Below are positions 51,203-59,182 of a stretch of DNA of 64,000 nucleotides, piece after piece; the first letter of the stretch is position 1, and each line of letters opens with the position of its first letter. Made by a program: the position numbers and the translations under genes. The notes under the pieces are model-generated. The model was not told the DNA's origin. It saw nothing but the letters and a program-made list of their open reading frames with translations, and ran no database searches. Origin of the DNA: an uncultured Clostridia bacterium (GTDB lineage Bacteria; Bacillota; Clostridia; Christensenellales; Borkfalkiaceae); the NCBI GenBank assembly GCA_934248055.1, contig CAKQKI010000003.1:62001-126000 (forward strand), in the 5' to 3' direction.

Positions 51203-53083
51203 TTAACCCCTTGTTTCCGTCTGATTTTCAATAAGCCTGAGTTTATGCTCTTTCAGATGATTTTTTAATCTTTCTTTGAGTTTTTCGTCCGTTTCGCCTT
51301 CAACGTCGAATTCTATAAGCCTTCGCGTATGCTCTTCGATATGCACGGCGTGGTCGTCGTAATCTTCCGAAAACACTTCTTTTTTCATCATGTCTATATT
51401 TTCTCTTTCCGCCTTGCTTCTGTGAAGATTTAAAATATCCTGACCGTTGTCGAGCGAGCCGTAACCTAAAATTTCAAGCGCTTTCCCCTTCGTTCGCATA
51501 TCGAGTTTTCCGTCCGCGCCCGTTAAAAGCCCCGCGCCGAGCATTTCCATAATCGCGCTCTTTTTCTGAGCGGGCGTTCTCGTAAGTTCGTTTTCGGTAT
51601 CGAAAACGATATCGTCTGCGGACACGTCGGACGAATTGAAGTAAAACGTTTTGACCGTTTTCCCCGCGCCCGCCGAACGCATTATCCGTTCGCTCCCGGC
51701 AAACTGTTTAAAAAGCCTTAAAATATGCTTTCCTATATCTTTTACGGCGTCGCGTATATTATCCGCCGTAACGGATAAACGCGTTTCGTCCTGTTCGATT
51801 AAAAGTTCTATCGCCGTTCCCGACATTGCCGACGAACTCACGTCCGACGTTCTTGAAAGTTCGCTCGTTCCCGATATTTTAACGAATTCCTGCGCAAGCC
51901 TTTCTTCTTCGTAAGTAAAGTCGAGCGGAACGGAGCCTGCCGCCATCATCTGCGGCGGGCGGCTGCCCTGACGATATACTATCACTTTGCCGGGAGTAAG
52001 TCCGTCCGCTTCGAGATCGTCCGTATCCACCGAACCGTCTTCTACGTTGAGAACGCCCATACTCACTCTGTTCATAAATTCGTATTTTCTGTTTTTTACG
52101 GCGTTGTACGAACGTTGCAGGGGGATAAGCCTTTCTATAAGACTTACTCCGAAAAAACTTCCCGCCTGATTGAGAGCGTTCTGCTTTACGAACGGAAACG
52201 TTCTTTCTCCGTCCGTGCCGTTAAGATACGGCAATTCCCCTTCCTGCAACAGCCTGCCGCCGCCCACCGTTACGACCCTGCCGTTCGGATAAGAATCGTT
52301 CGGCTTGTCGTATCTTTCTATAATAAGAACGTGATTTTTCAAAACGGACGACAATTTTTTGCATTTATATCCGCCGTTGTAGCCGATTGACGATTTGTCG
52401 AGAGTGAAAACGTCGATATCGTCGCCGTCGAGTTTCACGCCGTAAAGCGCGTAAGCGTCGTCAACGTGCATTGCCCTTGCGTGAATAAGACTTTTAACGT
52501 CGTTAAAACTTTGCGAATATAAACTGTCGGGGAAAATTTCAAACGGCGGAACCACGTCGATTTCAACGTCGCCTTCGCTCACCGCTTTTTCGCCGCTTAG
52601 ACCTATTTTCTTGCCGCCGCGCGCATTCCAGGTTATTTTATAAAACGCCGTTCCGCAAGTTTCGGACCATATCGTCGCGGCGGAAACGGTTTTGTCTATT
52701 CCGAGCCTTGCGTAAGTCGAATTGAGTATATCCGACGACACCGACGCCACTTTCAGATCTTTTTCTTCCGAACTTGCCGCTCTTACCGACATCACCGGGC
52801 GCACTCTCGATAATTTTGCAAGACGCGTATCTATTATCGGCGCGATATGGTTAAACACGTTTCTCGACTGCCAGCCGTAAAACTTGTCTTCTTCTCTTAT
52901 TTCTCCCGACGGTGAAATCTCGGAATACTGGTTGCCCGCAAGATAGTTAAGATTAAGTTTCCACTGCTGTTCTATAGTTTTTCTCTCTTCTCTGCGGCGG
53001 GCGAAATCTTCTTCCACCGCCTTTACGAGTTCTCGCTCGTATATCTTTTCGGCAATCTTTTCGGTATCAATCTTTTTTTCCAC
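51203..53083 (-). CDS. Phage portal protein
   Basis: A 626-aa portal; I start it at the GTG at 53083 after AAAAGGAG rather than a TTG at 53101, which sits at the ribosome-binding site. Family-like blocks: REERKTIEQQWKLNLNYLAGNQY, WQSRNVFNHIAPIIDTRLAKL, DVVPPFEIFPDSLYS, and RLIPLQRSYNAVKNRKYEFMNRV. The clip, stem and wing order is typical of short-tailed phages. The C-terminal half (about 470-626) contains DTENELTRTPAQKKSAIMEML and charged helices. Position downstream of the terminase agrees. Confidence 0.85.
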   Translation of the reverse strand: MEKKIDTEKIAEKIYERELVKAVEEDFARRREERKTIEQQWKLNLNYLAGNQYSEISPSGEIREEDKFYGWQSRNVFNHIAPIIDTRLAKLSRVRPVMSVRAASSEEKDLKVASVSSDILNSTYARLGIDKTVSAATIWSETCGTAFYKITWNARGGKKIGLSGEKAVSEGDVEIDVVPPFEIFPDSLYSQSFNDVKSLIHARAMHVDDAYALYGVKLDGDDIDVFTLDKSSIGYNGGYKCKKLSSVLKNHVLIIERYDKPNDSYPNGRVVTVGGGRLLQEGELPYLNGTDGERTFPFVKQNALNQAGSFFGVSLIERLIPLQRSYNAVKNRKYEFMNRVSMGVLNVEDGSVDTDDLEADGLTPGKVIVYRQGSRPPQMMAAGSVPLDFTYEEERLAQEFVKISGTSELSRTSDVSSSAMSGTAIELLIEQDETRLSVTADNIRDAVKDIGKHILRLFKQFAGSERIMRSAGAGKTVKTFYFNSSDVSADDIVFDTENELTRTPAQKKSAIMEMLGAGLLTGADGKLDMRTKGKALEILGYGSLDNGQDILNLHRSKAERENIDMMKKEVFSEDYDDHAVHIEEHTRRLIEFDVEGETDEKLKERLKNHLKEHKLRLIENQTETRG

Positions 53084-53252
53084 GGTTAAACTCCTTTTCA
53101 AGCGCGCTTTTCAGTTCTTCGGCGCAACGTCTGCACAATTTTAAACTGTCAGAATCTTTGTCCGTTTCGTTCTTTTTTACAAAATACACGGCAAGTCGTG
53201 AGCAACCGTTAACGTCGCAAACTATTCCGCTTTCCGCTTTATAAATCTTCAT
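53067..53252 (-). CDS. Small zinc-ribbon-like protein
   Basis: 61 aa with VCDVNGCSRLAVYF and LKLCRRCAEELKSALE, giving two Cys pairs (CxxxxC and CxxC) that could bind zinc. It overlaps the previous and following genes by 14 and 17 nt, so it is part of the operon. AAAGGAG precedes the ATG. Function unknown. Confidence 0.6.
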   Translation of the reverse strand: MKIYKAESGIVCDVNGCSRLAVYFVKKNETDKDSDSLKLCRRCAEELKSALEKEFNRGKKD

Positions 53253-53481
53253 CGCATTCTCCTTTTGTCAGTAATGATTTAAGTCTCGTTTTTTCTTCTT
53301 CGAGTTCTTCGTCGGTATATTTTCTCAAATCGCCGCCGAATTCGTCCATATCTTTAAGTAATTTAAGAGCCGTAACGTCGGGCGGAACGTTTTTGGTAAC
53401 CACTTTCTTTTTGGTCATTTTAACGTTGCCTTCGCCGTCTTCGGAAAATTCTTCGGTAATCTCCTGAGCGTCGTATCCCAC
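53239..53481 (-). CDS. Possible small terminase-like C-terminal domain protein
   Basis: An 80-aa protein from the GTG at 53481. VTKNVPPDVTALKLLKDM resembles the end of many small terminase or HTH proteins (PDVTALxFxLK). The frame stays open and conserved-looking upstream (LKNALIKRAVGYDAQ), and a strong GGGGAGGAG lies further upstream, just before an ACG at 53520, within the terminase stop region. There is no ribosome-binding site at the GTG. The true start may therefore be upstream and non-canonical. It lies after, not before, the large terminase, which is unusual. Confidence 0.5.
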   Translation of the reverse strand: MGYDAQEITEEFSEDGEGNVKMTKKKVVTKNVPPDVTALKLLKDMDEFGGDLRKYTDEELEEEKTRLKSLLTKGECDEDL

Positions 53482-53512
53482 GGCGCGTTTTATAAGCGCG
53501 TTCTTAAGTTCG

Positions 53513-54940
53513 TTATCCGTAGCCTTCTCCTCCCCGTTTAAGTTTTTTAATAAGTTTCATTTTATCTTTCTGCACCTCCGTTAAAACCGTTTTCGGCTTT
53601 TCGTTATAAGGCTTTGTCATAATATAATATCTCAACTCGTCAAGAGCGTGGTCGTCTTTTTTTACGGGAGTATCGCCGTCGCCCCAGCGATACCCTTTTA
53701 TTTCGCGTATCAGATTGACGCAATTTTTAAAGATAAACAGCCTGCGCGATTTAAAATAGCCCTTAACCCTGTTGATGCCCGAAAACAAATCTTTGTTTAC
53801 GTTCGTGTTCACGTTTATTCCGTTCTCGTAAAAAAGTTCGGCAACGCTTTTGGAATAAGCAAGCGTTTTTTGATTTGCAGCCGAATCGATAAGCGCGTTG
53901 ATATTTCCGCCGAAATCTCTTCTCCAACCGATTTTATCGGATATTTCGCGGATTTTTTCGGAATGAGCGGCTACGTCTAATCCTTGCGCGTAATGCTCGG
54001 CTATAACGTAAACGTTTCCGTCGTAATCGACGGCGTACCAGTGGCACGAAAGCGGATTTCTGAGTCCCGGGTCTATCGACAGCGTGTCCTGCCATTCTTC
54101 GGGAACGGCAAACGGCTCTATAACGTGAACGTTTTCGTCAAACTCGGTATAAACCTGACCGTTATCGGTAACGAATCTGCCGTAACGCCGCCTGTTAAGT
54201 TCGCTTTCGCTCATGGAAGAAGTAAACTCTTTGATTTCGCGCCTGCTAAGATACGGATTATCCGCCCACTCGATGAATTCGTACCACACTTCGCCCGAAT
54301 TATATTTATTAAGATATATTTCGTCGTAAATAAAAGTAAGCCCTTTAAGCGGCGTCATCGTGCCGAAAATATCGCCGCGTTTATCTATTACGCGCATTTT
54401 GCATTCTTCGTAAACGTCTTTGGGCGGTTCTTCGTCAAACCAGACGAAATCGAGCGAACTGCCCTGAAATTTTTCTCTTCCCTGATCGCAACTTTTAAAT
54501 CCTATAACCGACTCTCCGCCGAAAACGTTTTTAATTTTTATCTGATCGATAACGCCCGACGACGGACTGTCTTTTTTCCCCGAAGTCATGGTAATATCCA
54601 CTATCCAGTCGGGATTGAGATATTTAAGTATTTTGCTTTGCGCAACGTCGCGCTGAACCTGCGCGGAAAGAGATACCACCCAGCCGAAAACGTTTTTCCG
54701 ATTTTTTCTGTACGGATGAATTCCCCTTGCCATATACACCGCTTCCACCGCGCCGCACTCAGTTTTTCCGCTTCTGTTGCCGCCGAAAACCCAGCGGTTG
54801 CGTTTTTTGCATTTGTGAAACGCTATCTGTTTTTTATGCTTTTTTCTGCCTGCGTTATAACGGAAAATCGCGTTCGCGTCGTATCTTCTTTTCTGCTCCC
54901 GTTCTATTTCCGCTATGCGTTCCGAAATATCTCGCCCCAT
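53513..54940 (-). CDS. Phage terminase large subunit
   Basis: A 475-aa packaging motor with an N-terminal ATPase and C-terminal nuclease. Walker A GGNRSGKT at residues 53-60, Walker B LDFVWFDEE at 163-171, coupling motif MTPLKG near 195, and RNase H-like nuclease acidic residues in LSIDPGLRNP near 288 and DDHALDELRY near 443. All motifs look intact, so packaging activity is possible. A CGGAG site lies 12 nt before the ATG. It is the first gene of the block, divergent from the SH3-like gene. Confidence 0.92.
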   Translation of the reverse strand: MGRDISERIAEIEREQKRRYDANAIFRYNAGRKKHKKQIAFHKCKKRNRWVFGGNRSGKTECGAVEAVYMARGIHPYRKNRKNVFGWVVSLSAQVQRDVAQSKILKYLNPDWIVDITMTSGKKDSPSSGVIDQIKIKNVFGGESVIGFKSCDQGREKFQGSSLDFVWFDEEPPKDVYEECKMRVIDKRGDIFGTMTPLKGLTFIYDEIYLNKYNSGEVWYEFIEWADNPYLSRREIKEFTSSMSESELNRRRYGRFVTDNGQVYTEFDENVHVIEPFAVPEEWQDTLSIDPGLRNPLSCHWYAVDYDGNVYVIAEHYAQGLDVAAHSEKIREISDKIGWRRDFGGNINALIDSAANQKTLAYSKSVAELFYENGINVNTNVNKDLFSGINRVKGYFKSRRLFIFKNCVNLIREIKGYRWGDGDTPVKKDDHALDELRYYIMTKPYNEKPKTVLTEVQKDKMKLIKKLKRGGEGYG

Positions 54941-55013
54941 ACGACTTTTTTACTCCGATTTTTGCTTTATTCGACGATTTTTTTTACTTAATTTAAGGTA
55001 TAATTACCCTGCT

Positions 55014-55763
55014 ATGATTAAACTTTCAAGATTTGCGGCGGCAACTTCGATATTTTTCGTTGCAGGAATCACTCTTATATTTTCGCCGCCTTGCCCCGTA
55101 CGCGCCGAAACCGACTCGTATTTTCGGGTGCTTTCCAAAAACGCATACGTTTACGCCGACCCCGAACTCAGCGAAAAACTTTTTATAGTTCCCGAAACTT
55201 ATTACGTAAAGGCGGAAACGTATAACTCCGTTTACGCTCGCGTCGTTTACGGCGACGACGACGGCGAATACCCCGTTATAGTAGGATATATGAGTTCCGA
55301 AAATCTTACCGCTTCCGCAATCGTTCCGTCGTCGCCTTTTGCCGTAATCAAAGTAAGTTCGTTATATTCCGACGTTCTTTTTCAGGACGCCGCAAGAAAA
55401 CGCGCTCTTTTCAACGTTCCGTGCGATTCGTTTATGTATCTTTACGGCTCGCATTTTTCAAACGGCAGCGAACTGTGCTACGTTTATTACAGAAACAAAC
55501 TCGGGTATATCGATAAAAATTCTCTTTCCGACTTTGTTATACCTAAGAATAAAGACCCCTTGCCCGTTGAAAACGAACCCTTGAATAACAACGAGATAAG
55601 CGAAAGCCCGAAAACGCGTTCGTCGATTTCGGGCGAAACTCTTCAGATAATAATCATAGTGGGAATAAGCGTCGTTTCGATATCGGTGGTTTACGTTCTT
55701 TTCAAACCGCAAAAAAACAAAGTGCCCGTTAAAGACGAAGATTTTTTCGAAGAAAGCGAATAA
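55014..55763 (+). CDS. Secreted, membrane-anchored SH3-like protein
   Basis: A 249-aa protein starting at the ATG at 55014; a longer frame to 54915 would add an unlikely lead without a ribosome-binding site. N-terminal signal peptide MIKLSRFAAATSIFFVAGIT with PPCPVRAETD after it. SH3b-like strands (about 40-170, YVYADPELSEKLFIVPETYYVKAE, KLGYIDKNSL), then a disordered linker and a C-terminal helix (about 203-223, LQIIIIVGISVVSISVVYVL) with a basic/acidic tail. A TATAAT box lies 9 nt before the ATG. It lies on the opposite strand between the regulator-like gene and the terminase. Confidence 0.7.
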   Translation: MIKLSRFAAATSIFFVAGITLIFSPPCPVRAETDSYFRVLSKNAYVYADPELSEKLFIVPETYYVKAETYNSVYARVVYGDDDGEYPVIVGYMSSENLTASAIVPSSPFAVIKVSSLYSDVLFQDAARKRALFNVPCDSFMYLYGSHFSNGSELCYVYYRNKLGYIDKNSLSDFVIPKNKDPLPVENEPLNNNEISESPKTRSSISGETLQIIIIVGISVVSISVVYVLFKPQKNKVPVKDEDFFEESE

Positions 55764-55769
55764 ATACTT

Positions 55770-56234
55770 TCAGACTTCTCTTACGTGCTTTTTTCCTTCT
55801 TCTTTAAGCGTTTTCTGATATGCGCCCGCAATAAAAGCGATTTTCATATACTTTCTCATAAACGCGTCTTCCGTAACGCCCGTTTTTTTAAGTTCGTCGG
55901 TAAATTTATCGGCGGCTTTTTTCTGTTTTCTGAAATAATTTCTCGATTTAAAATCGTAACCTTCGCTTTTCGGAACAACTCCGAAATATTTGTAAGAAAG
56001 AATTACTTTTTCGTATTCGGGCAATTTTTCAAACGCGTTTTTCGCTCGTATTTCAAGATCTTTAAGGTCTTTTCTCGCTTCCGATAATCTTAAAATCTTT
56101 TCCGATTGCACGGTCATATCCGAATAATCGTAAAAAGAATTTCTCGCCTTTGCCTTAATAAGATTTTCTATCTGCTTTGCCACCTTATCGAGAAGCGGAT
56201 AACAGTTAAGCACGGTTTTACCGTATACTTCCAT
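55770..56234 (-). CDS. Possible phage late-regulator-like small protein (ArpU/DUF1492-like?)
   Basis: A 154-aa, mostly helical, basic protein. I start it at the ATG at 56234, 10 nt after AAAGGAG. EARKDLKDLEIRAKNAFEKLPEYEKVILSYKYFG (read in part) has the pattern of sigma region 4-like proteins (LPxxEKxxLxYKYF), and a basic segment (NYFRKQKKAADKF) follows where a recognition helix could be. Phage ArpU and DUF1492 proteins sit just before terminase genes, which fits its place upstream on the same strand. The match is by pattern only. Confidence 0.4.
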   Translation of the reverse strand: MEVYGKTVLNCYPLLDKVAKQIENLIKAKARNSFYDYSDMTVQSEKILRLSEARKDLKDLEIRAKNAFEKLPEYEKVILSYKYFGVVPKSEGYDFKSRNYFRKQKKAADKFTDELKKTGVTEDAFMRKYMKIAFIAGAYQKTLKEEGKKHVREV

Positions 56235-56311
56235 AAAAAACACTCTCCTTTGTTTTCACATTGTTTTTTCTTTTTAAACACAAATCTTTGCGTTTTCGCG
56301 TTTACAAACGC

Positions 56312-56341
56312 ATTATAATGCCGAATAACGCCATATCGCAA
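56312..56341 (-). promoter_or_regulatory. Promoter of the regulator-like gene
   Basis: TTGCGA (56341-56336), 18 nt, TATAAT (56317-56312); about 75 nt before the ATG. Upstream (56350-56405) are three spaced A-rich repeats of the form ACAAAATA or ACACAAAC that may be an operator. Confidence 0.55.
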
Positions 56342-56411
56342 CTGTTTATGCCATATTTGTACAAAATAATTTATTTTTGCACAAAATATACACAAACTGT
56401 GTCATAACCGC

Positions 56412-56440
56412 TTGAAATTGTTGCCGAAGCGATTTACAAT
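56412..56440 (+). promoter_or_regulatory. Possible plus-strand promoter with downstream LexA-like box
   Basis: TTGAAA (56412-56417), 17 nt, TACAAT (56435-56440). The predicted start is near 56447, so a LexA-like palindrome (56451-56464) would fall at about +5 to +18. Confidence 0.5.
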
Positions 56441-56450
56441 ATGTAATTTA

Positions 56451-56464
56451 CGAACATTTGTTCG
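56451..56464. promoter_or_regulatory. LexA (SOS)-type box candidate
   Basis: CGAACATTTGTTCG, a palindrome matching the Gram-positive LexA half-sites CGAAC and GTTCG with a 4-bp centre. It lies between the regulator-like gene (minus) and the 866-aa surface protein gene (plus). SOS control is inference. Confidence 0.5.
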
Positions 56465-56545
56465 CATTTATTCTAAAAAAATAATCCTGTCAAAATCAGT
56501 CAAAACTTCCCTTTTTGTAAAATAAATTTTTATCGGAAAAAATTG

Positions 56546-56574
56546 TTGAAAAAACACGGCGTTAATGATATAAT
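56546..56574 (+). promoter_or_regulatory. Promoter of the 866-aa surface protein gene
   Basis: TTGAAA (56546-56551), 17 nt, TATAAT (56569-56574). The ATG at 56582 follows after 7 nt, so the transcript is probably leaderless. Confidence 0.75.
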
Positions 56575-56581
56575 GTATAGT

Positions 56582-59182
56582 ATGAATATAAATAAAAAAA
56601 GAAAAATTATTTTTTCGCTTTTATTATCAATATCGTTTACGTTTATTTTATGGGGCACCGTTTTTATCGGCAAGGCTTTTGCGGACACTCCCGCGCGGCT
56701 CGATACAAAATTTTATCTCCCGTCTTCTCCCGTGGAATTTTACGAACTCAATAATCCCACTTCCGTTTCTTACACTTACGAGAACGGAAAGCATTATTAT
56801 GCGATTTCGCAGTATGCAACCGAAAAAAAATCAGACGATACCACCGTCGTAACCGAAAACTCGATAGTGGTTTTCGACGGGGAAAAATACGTTAAACTCG
56901 AAGGCGCAACGATTGACAACGTTAAAAACGCCGTCATTAAAAACGGTTATTTGTTCTATCTTTACGACTCGAATATTTACTATTTACCGCTTGACGATTT
57001 ATCCGCAACTCCCGTGAACACCAACGTTTTCACTTCCAACTTCTTTTCGGTAAGCGGAAATACTTTCCTGATAAACACGACGTCGTATCTTAAAATTTAC
57101 AATCTCGATTTCAGCGGCGGCGCGCCGGCGTTCACTAAAACTTCGTTCGAACTCGCAACCACTTCCGTCAACGGTCACATCGACGAAAGCGGCAACGTAT
57201 ATTACCTTACCGACAAAAACCCCAACACTTTAAAATGCCGTCAGGCGACGAACAGCGTAGATTACGATATAATGCGCATTTCATCGATTTCGGGCATGGC
57301 TGCGCTCGGCGATTACGTTTATTACACGACCGCAACCGTAAAGGATAACGACGGCAACACGCTCGTTCAGGGCGGCTTGTATAAAGTAAAAAAAGGCGAA
57401 AATCAATCTGCGGAACTTTTAATACCCGCAAACGAAAACGCTTCTACGCTCGGCAATCTGAAATCGCCGCAAGGCATAGCCGTTAAGAACGGTAAAATTT
57501 TAATAACGGACAGCGCTCTCAACTGCGTTCAGGAGTACGACCCGTCAACGCGCGGTTTCACCGATTTTGCAATAACCACCGAAGCGACCGCGGAATACAG
57601 GCTCACAAAAAAGTCGGACAAGATATTTTTATCTAAAAATTATCTTTACGTTCTCGATAACGCAGCCGCGTCGGACGCGTCTTTATCGCCGCGGAAACGT
57701 TTGGTTAAAATTTCGGTAACGGGCGAAAAGAATTACAGCGCGATAGATTTATCGGAAGTATACTCCGTTAATCCCGAAGCGGAAATTTCTTCGTTCTGCG
57801 CTTCCGACGATTACGTTCTCATTTACGACGGGAAAAGCCAGAAAGCAAGGCTATACCGCCAGAACGGAAAGACCCTTGTGTACGCGGGCGTCGAGCAGGA
57901 AGGTTCTATAACCGCCGCAACTTATCTCGACGGCAACTTTTATTTTACCGTTTACGGTCAGAACGAAGATCACACTAAGGACCTTACCAACCTTTTCAGA
58001 ATTACCGTTCCGAGTGAAGACAACGAACTTTCCGAGCCGAAACTCGAAGAAATAAGCCACGGCAAGATAGAAGGCAAAACGGCGTTTATGACGGTTGACG
58101 TGTTCGGTTACGTTTACATGCTCACTCATTCCACAAGTTCCGAAAGCGACGGTTACGCCCTTACCCGCTTCTATAACGACGGTTACACCGTCAAAGGCAT
58201 TACCGTAAGCGACGCGCCGCTTGCAATCTCGGCGGATTTTTCGGGGAACGTTTTTCTTCTTACCAAAGATAACGCCGTAACAAAGTATTCGCCCGACGGC
58301 GGCACTTTCGACGACGGCGTGAAATTCGGCGTCGATTTAAAAAGCGGCGATAAAGTAAAAGATTTCGCGCTTAACTATTCGAGCGAAGGCGTTTATTATC
58401 TTTCCGACGCCTGCGTTTTAAAAAATGCCGACGATTCTCTCGGTATAGTAAGCCTTGCGAAAATATCCGCAAAAAGCGTAAACAAACAAGCGGTTTTAAG
58501 CGACGTTAAATTCTTAACCGTTAAAAAAGACGCTAAAATGTTTAAGGTAGACCTTAACGATCTCGAAACCGACGGCGATGAAATTTATTTCAGAAGCATT
58601 GACCCGAAAACGGAACTCAACGTAAGAAAAACTTATCTTATAATTGCCGATATCGACGATAAATACTATCTCGTTTCGTATTCGGAAAAATTCGTGGCGC
58701 TTGTAAGAAAAACTTCGGTATCGTCCGTTTACGGTCCCACTTCCGACGCAACGCTCATAACTCCCGACGACTACGATATTTACGGCATAACCGTTAATGA
58801 CGCAAGCGGCGGCTTTTACTTGTCAAACAACGTAACGCTGAGCGCAAAACCGATTTTTTCGGGCGATTATAAAGTCCCTTACGGCATGGTTCGCAAAGGC
58901 GATAAAGTTTTCGCCGAAAAAACCGTATCATTCAACGGAAAATCGATGACGCTTATTTCCTTAACGGAAGGCGGCGCTCCCGTGGGTTACGTTCCGAGCG
59001 GATTTCTTACGCCCTATAACGATTACGTTACCCCCGCTCTTATCGAAAATACTCAGACGATCGGCGGAAACGCAAAAAAACGCGTGACGGACGCGTTGAT
59101 GATAATTTTAATAGGTTTTACCGTGACTTTTGCCGCATTGTTTATCGAAAGACGACTTTTATTCGATGCAGGTCAGGAATAA
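56582..59182 (+). CDS. Large surface propeller-like protein with terminal membrane helices
   Basis: An 866-aa protein from the ATG at 56582. Basic N-terminus and a helix (about 7-28, IIFSLLLSISFTFILWGTVF) as signal anchor, then a long extracellular part (about 35-830) with repeated propeller-style segments (GNTFLINTTSYLKIYNLD, KNGKILITDSALNCVQEYDP, DNAVTKYSPDGG). An SH3-like piece (GAPVGYVPSGFLTPYND) precedes a C-terminal helix (about 833-855, LMIILIGFTVTFAALFIE). This SH3-like end resembles the 249-aa protein at 55014. Not recognised by name. Likely cell-surface. Confidence 0.65.
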   Translation: MNINKKRKIIFSLLLSISFTFILWGTVFIGKAFADTPARLDTKFYLPSSPVEFYELNNPTSVSYTYENGKHYYAISQYATEKKSDDTTVVTENSIVVFDGEKYVKLEGATIDNVKNAVIKNGYLFYLYDSNIYYLPLDDLSATPVNTNVFTSNFFSVSGNTFLINTTSYLKIYNLDFSGGAPAFTKTSFELATTSVNGHIDESGNVYYLTDKNPNTLKCRQATNSVDYDIMRISSISGMAALGDYVYYTTATVKDNDGNTLVQGGLYKVKKGENQSAELLIPANENASTLGNLKSPQGIAVKNGKILITDSALNCVQEYDPSTRGFTDFAITTEATAEYRLTKKSDKIFLSKNYLYVLDNAAASDASLSPRKRLVKISVTGEKNYSAIDLSEVYSVNPEAEISSFCASDDYVLIYDGKSQKARLYRQNGKTLVYAGVEQEGSITAATYLDGNFYFTVYGQNEDHTKDLTNLFRITVPSEDNELSEPKLEEISHGKIEGKTAFMTVDVFGYVYMLTHSTSSESDGYALTRFYNDGYTVKGITVSDAPLAISADFSGNVFLLTKDNAVTKYSPDGGTFDDGVKFGVDLKSGDKVKDFALNYSSEGVYYLSDACVLKNADDSLGIVSLAKISAKSVNKQAVLSDVKFLTVKKDAKMFKVDLNDLETDGDEIYFRSIDPKTELNVRKTYLIIADIDDKYYLVSYSEKFVALVRKTSVSSVYGPTSDATLITPDDYDIYGITVNDASGGFYLSNNVTLSAKPIFSGDYKVPYGMVRKGDKVFAEKTVSFNGKSMTLISLTEGGAPVGYVPSGFLTPYNDYVTPALIENTQTIGGNAKKRVTDALMIILIGFTVTFAALFIERRLLFDAGQE

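Larger units (their letters stand above)
45273..54940 (-). mobile_element. P22-like virion head/neck gene cassette (prophage remnant, satellite or domesticated)
   Basis: A run of ten minus-strand ORFs: large terminase, small ORFs, portal, scaffold, major capsid protein, connector, gp10-sized beta protein, needle-like protein, a 74-aa ORF and a coiled-coil protein. Order and lengths parallel the P22 block gp2-gp1-gp8-gp5-gp4-gp10-gp26. No integrase, excisionase, replication, lysis, tape-measure or spike gene is present in the block, att-like flanks were not seen, and no frame is broken. It ends 14 nt before the thrS promoter. Base composition and codon choice look like the neighbours. Confidence 0.7.

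Noticed and set aside
53984..54991. Plus-strand frame opposite the terminase
   Set aside because: A shadow of the terminase coding strand; Walker and nuclease motifs are on the minus strand.
45273..56234. Complete functional prophage
   Set aside because: No integrase, excisionase, replication, lysis or tape-measure genes and no att-like direct repeats were found in or beside the block within the window.
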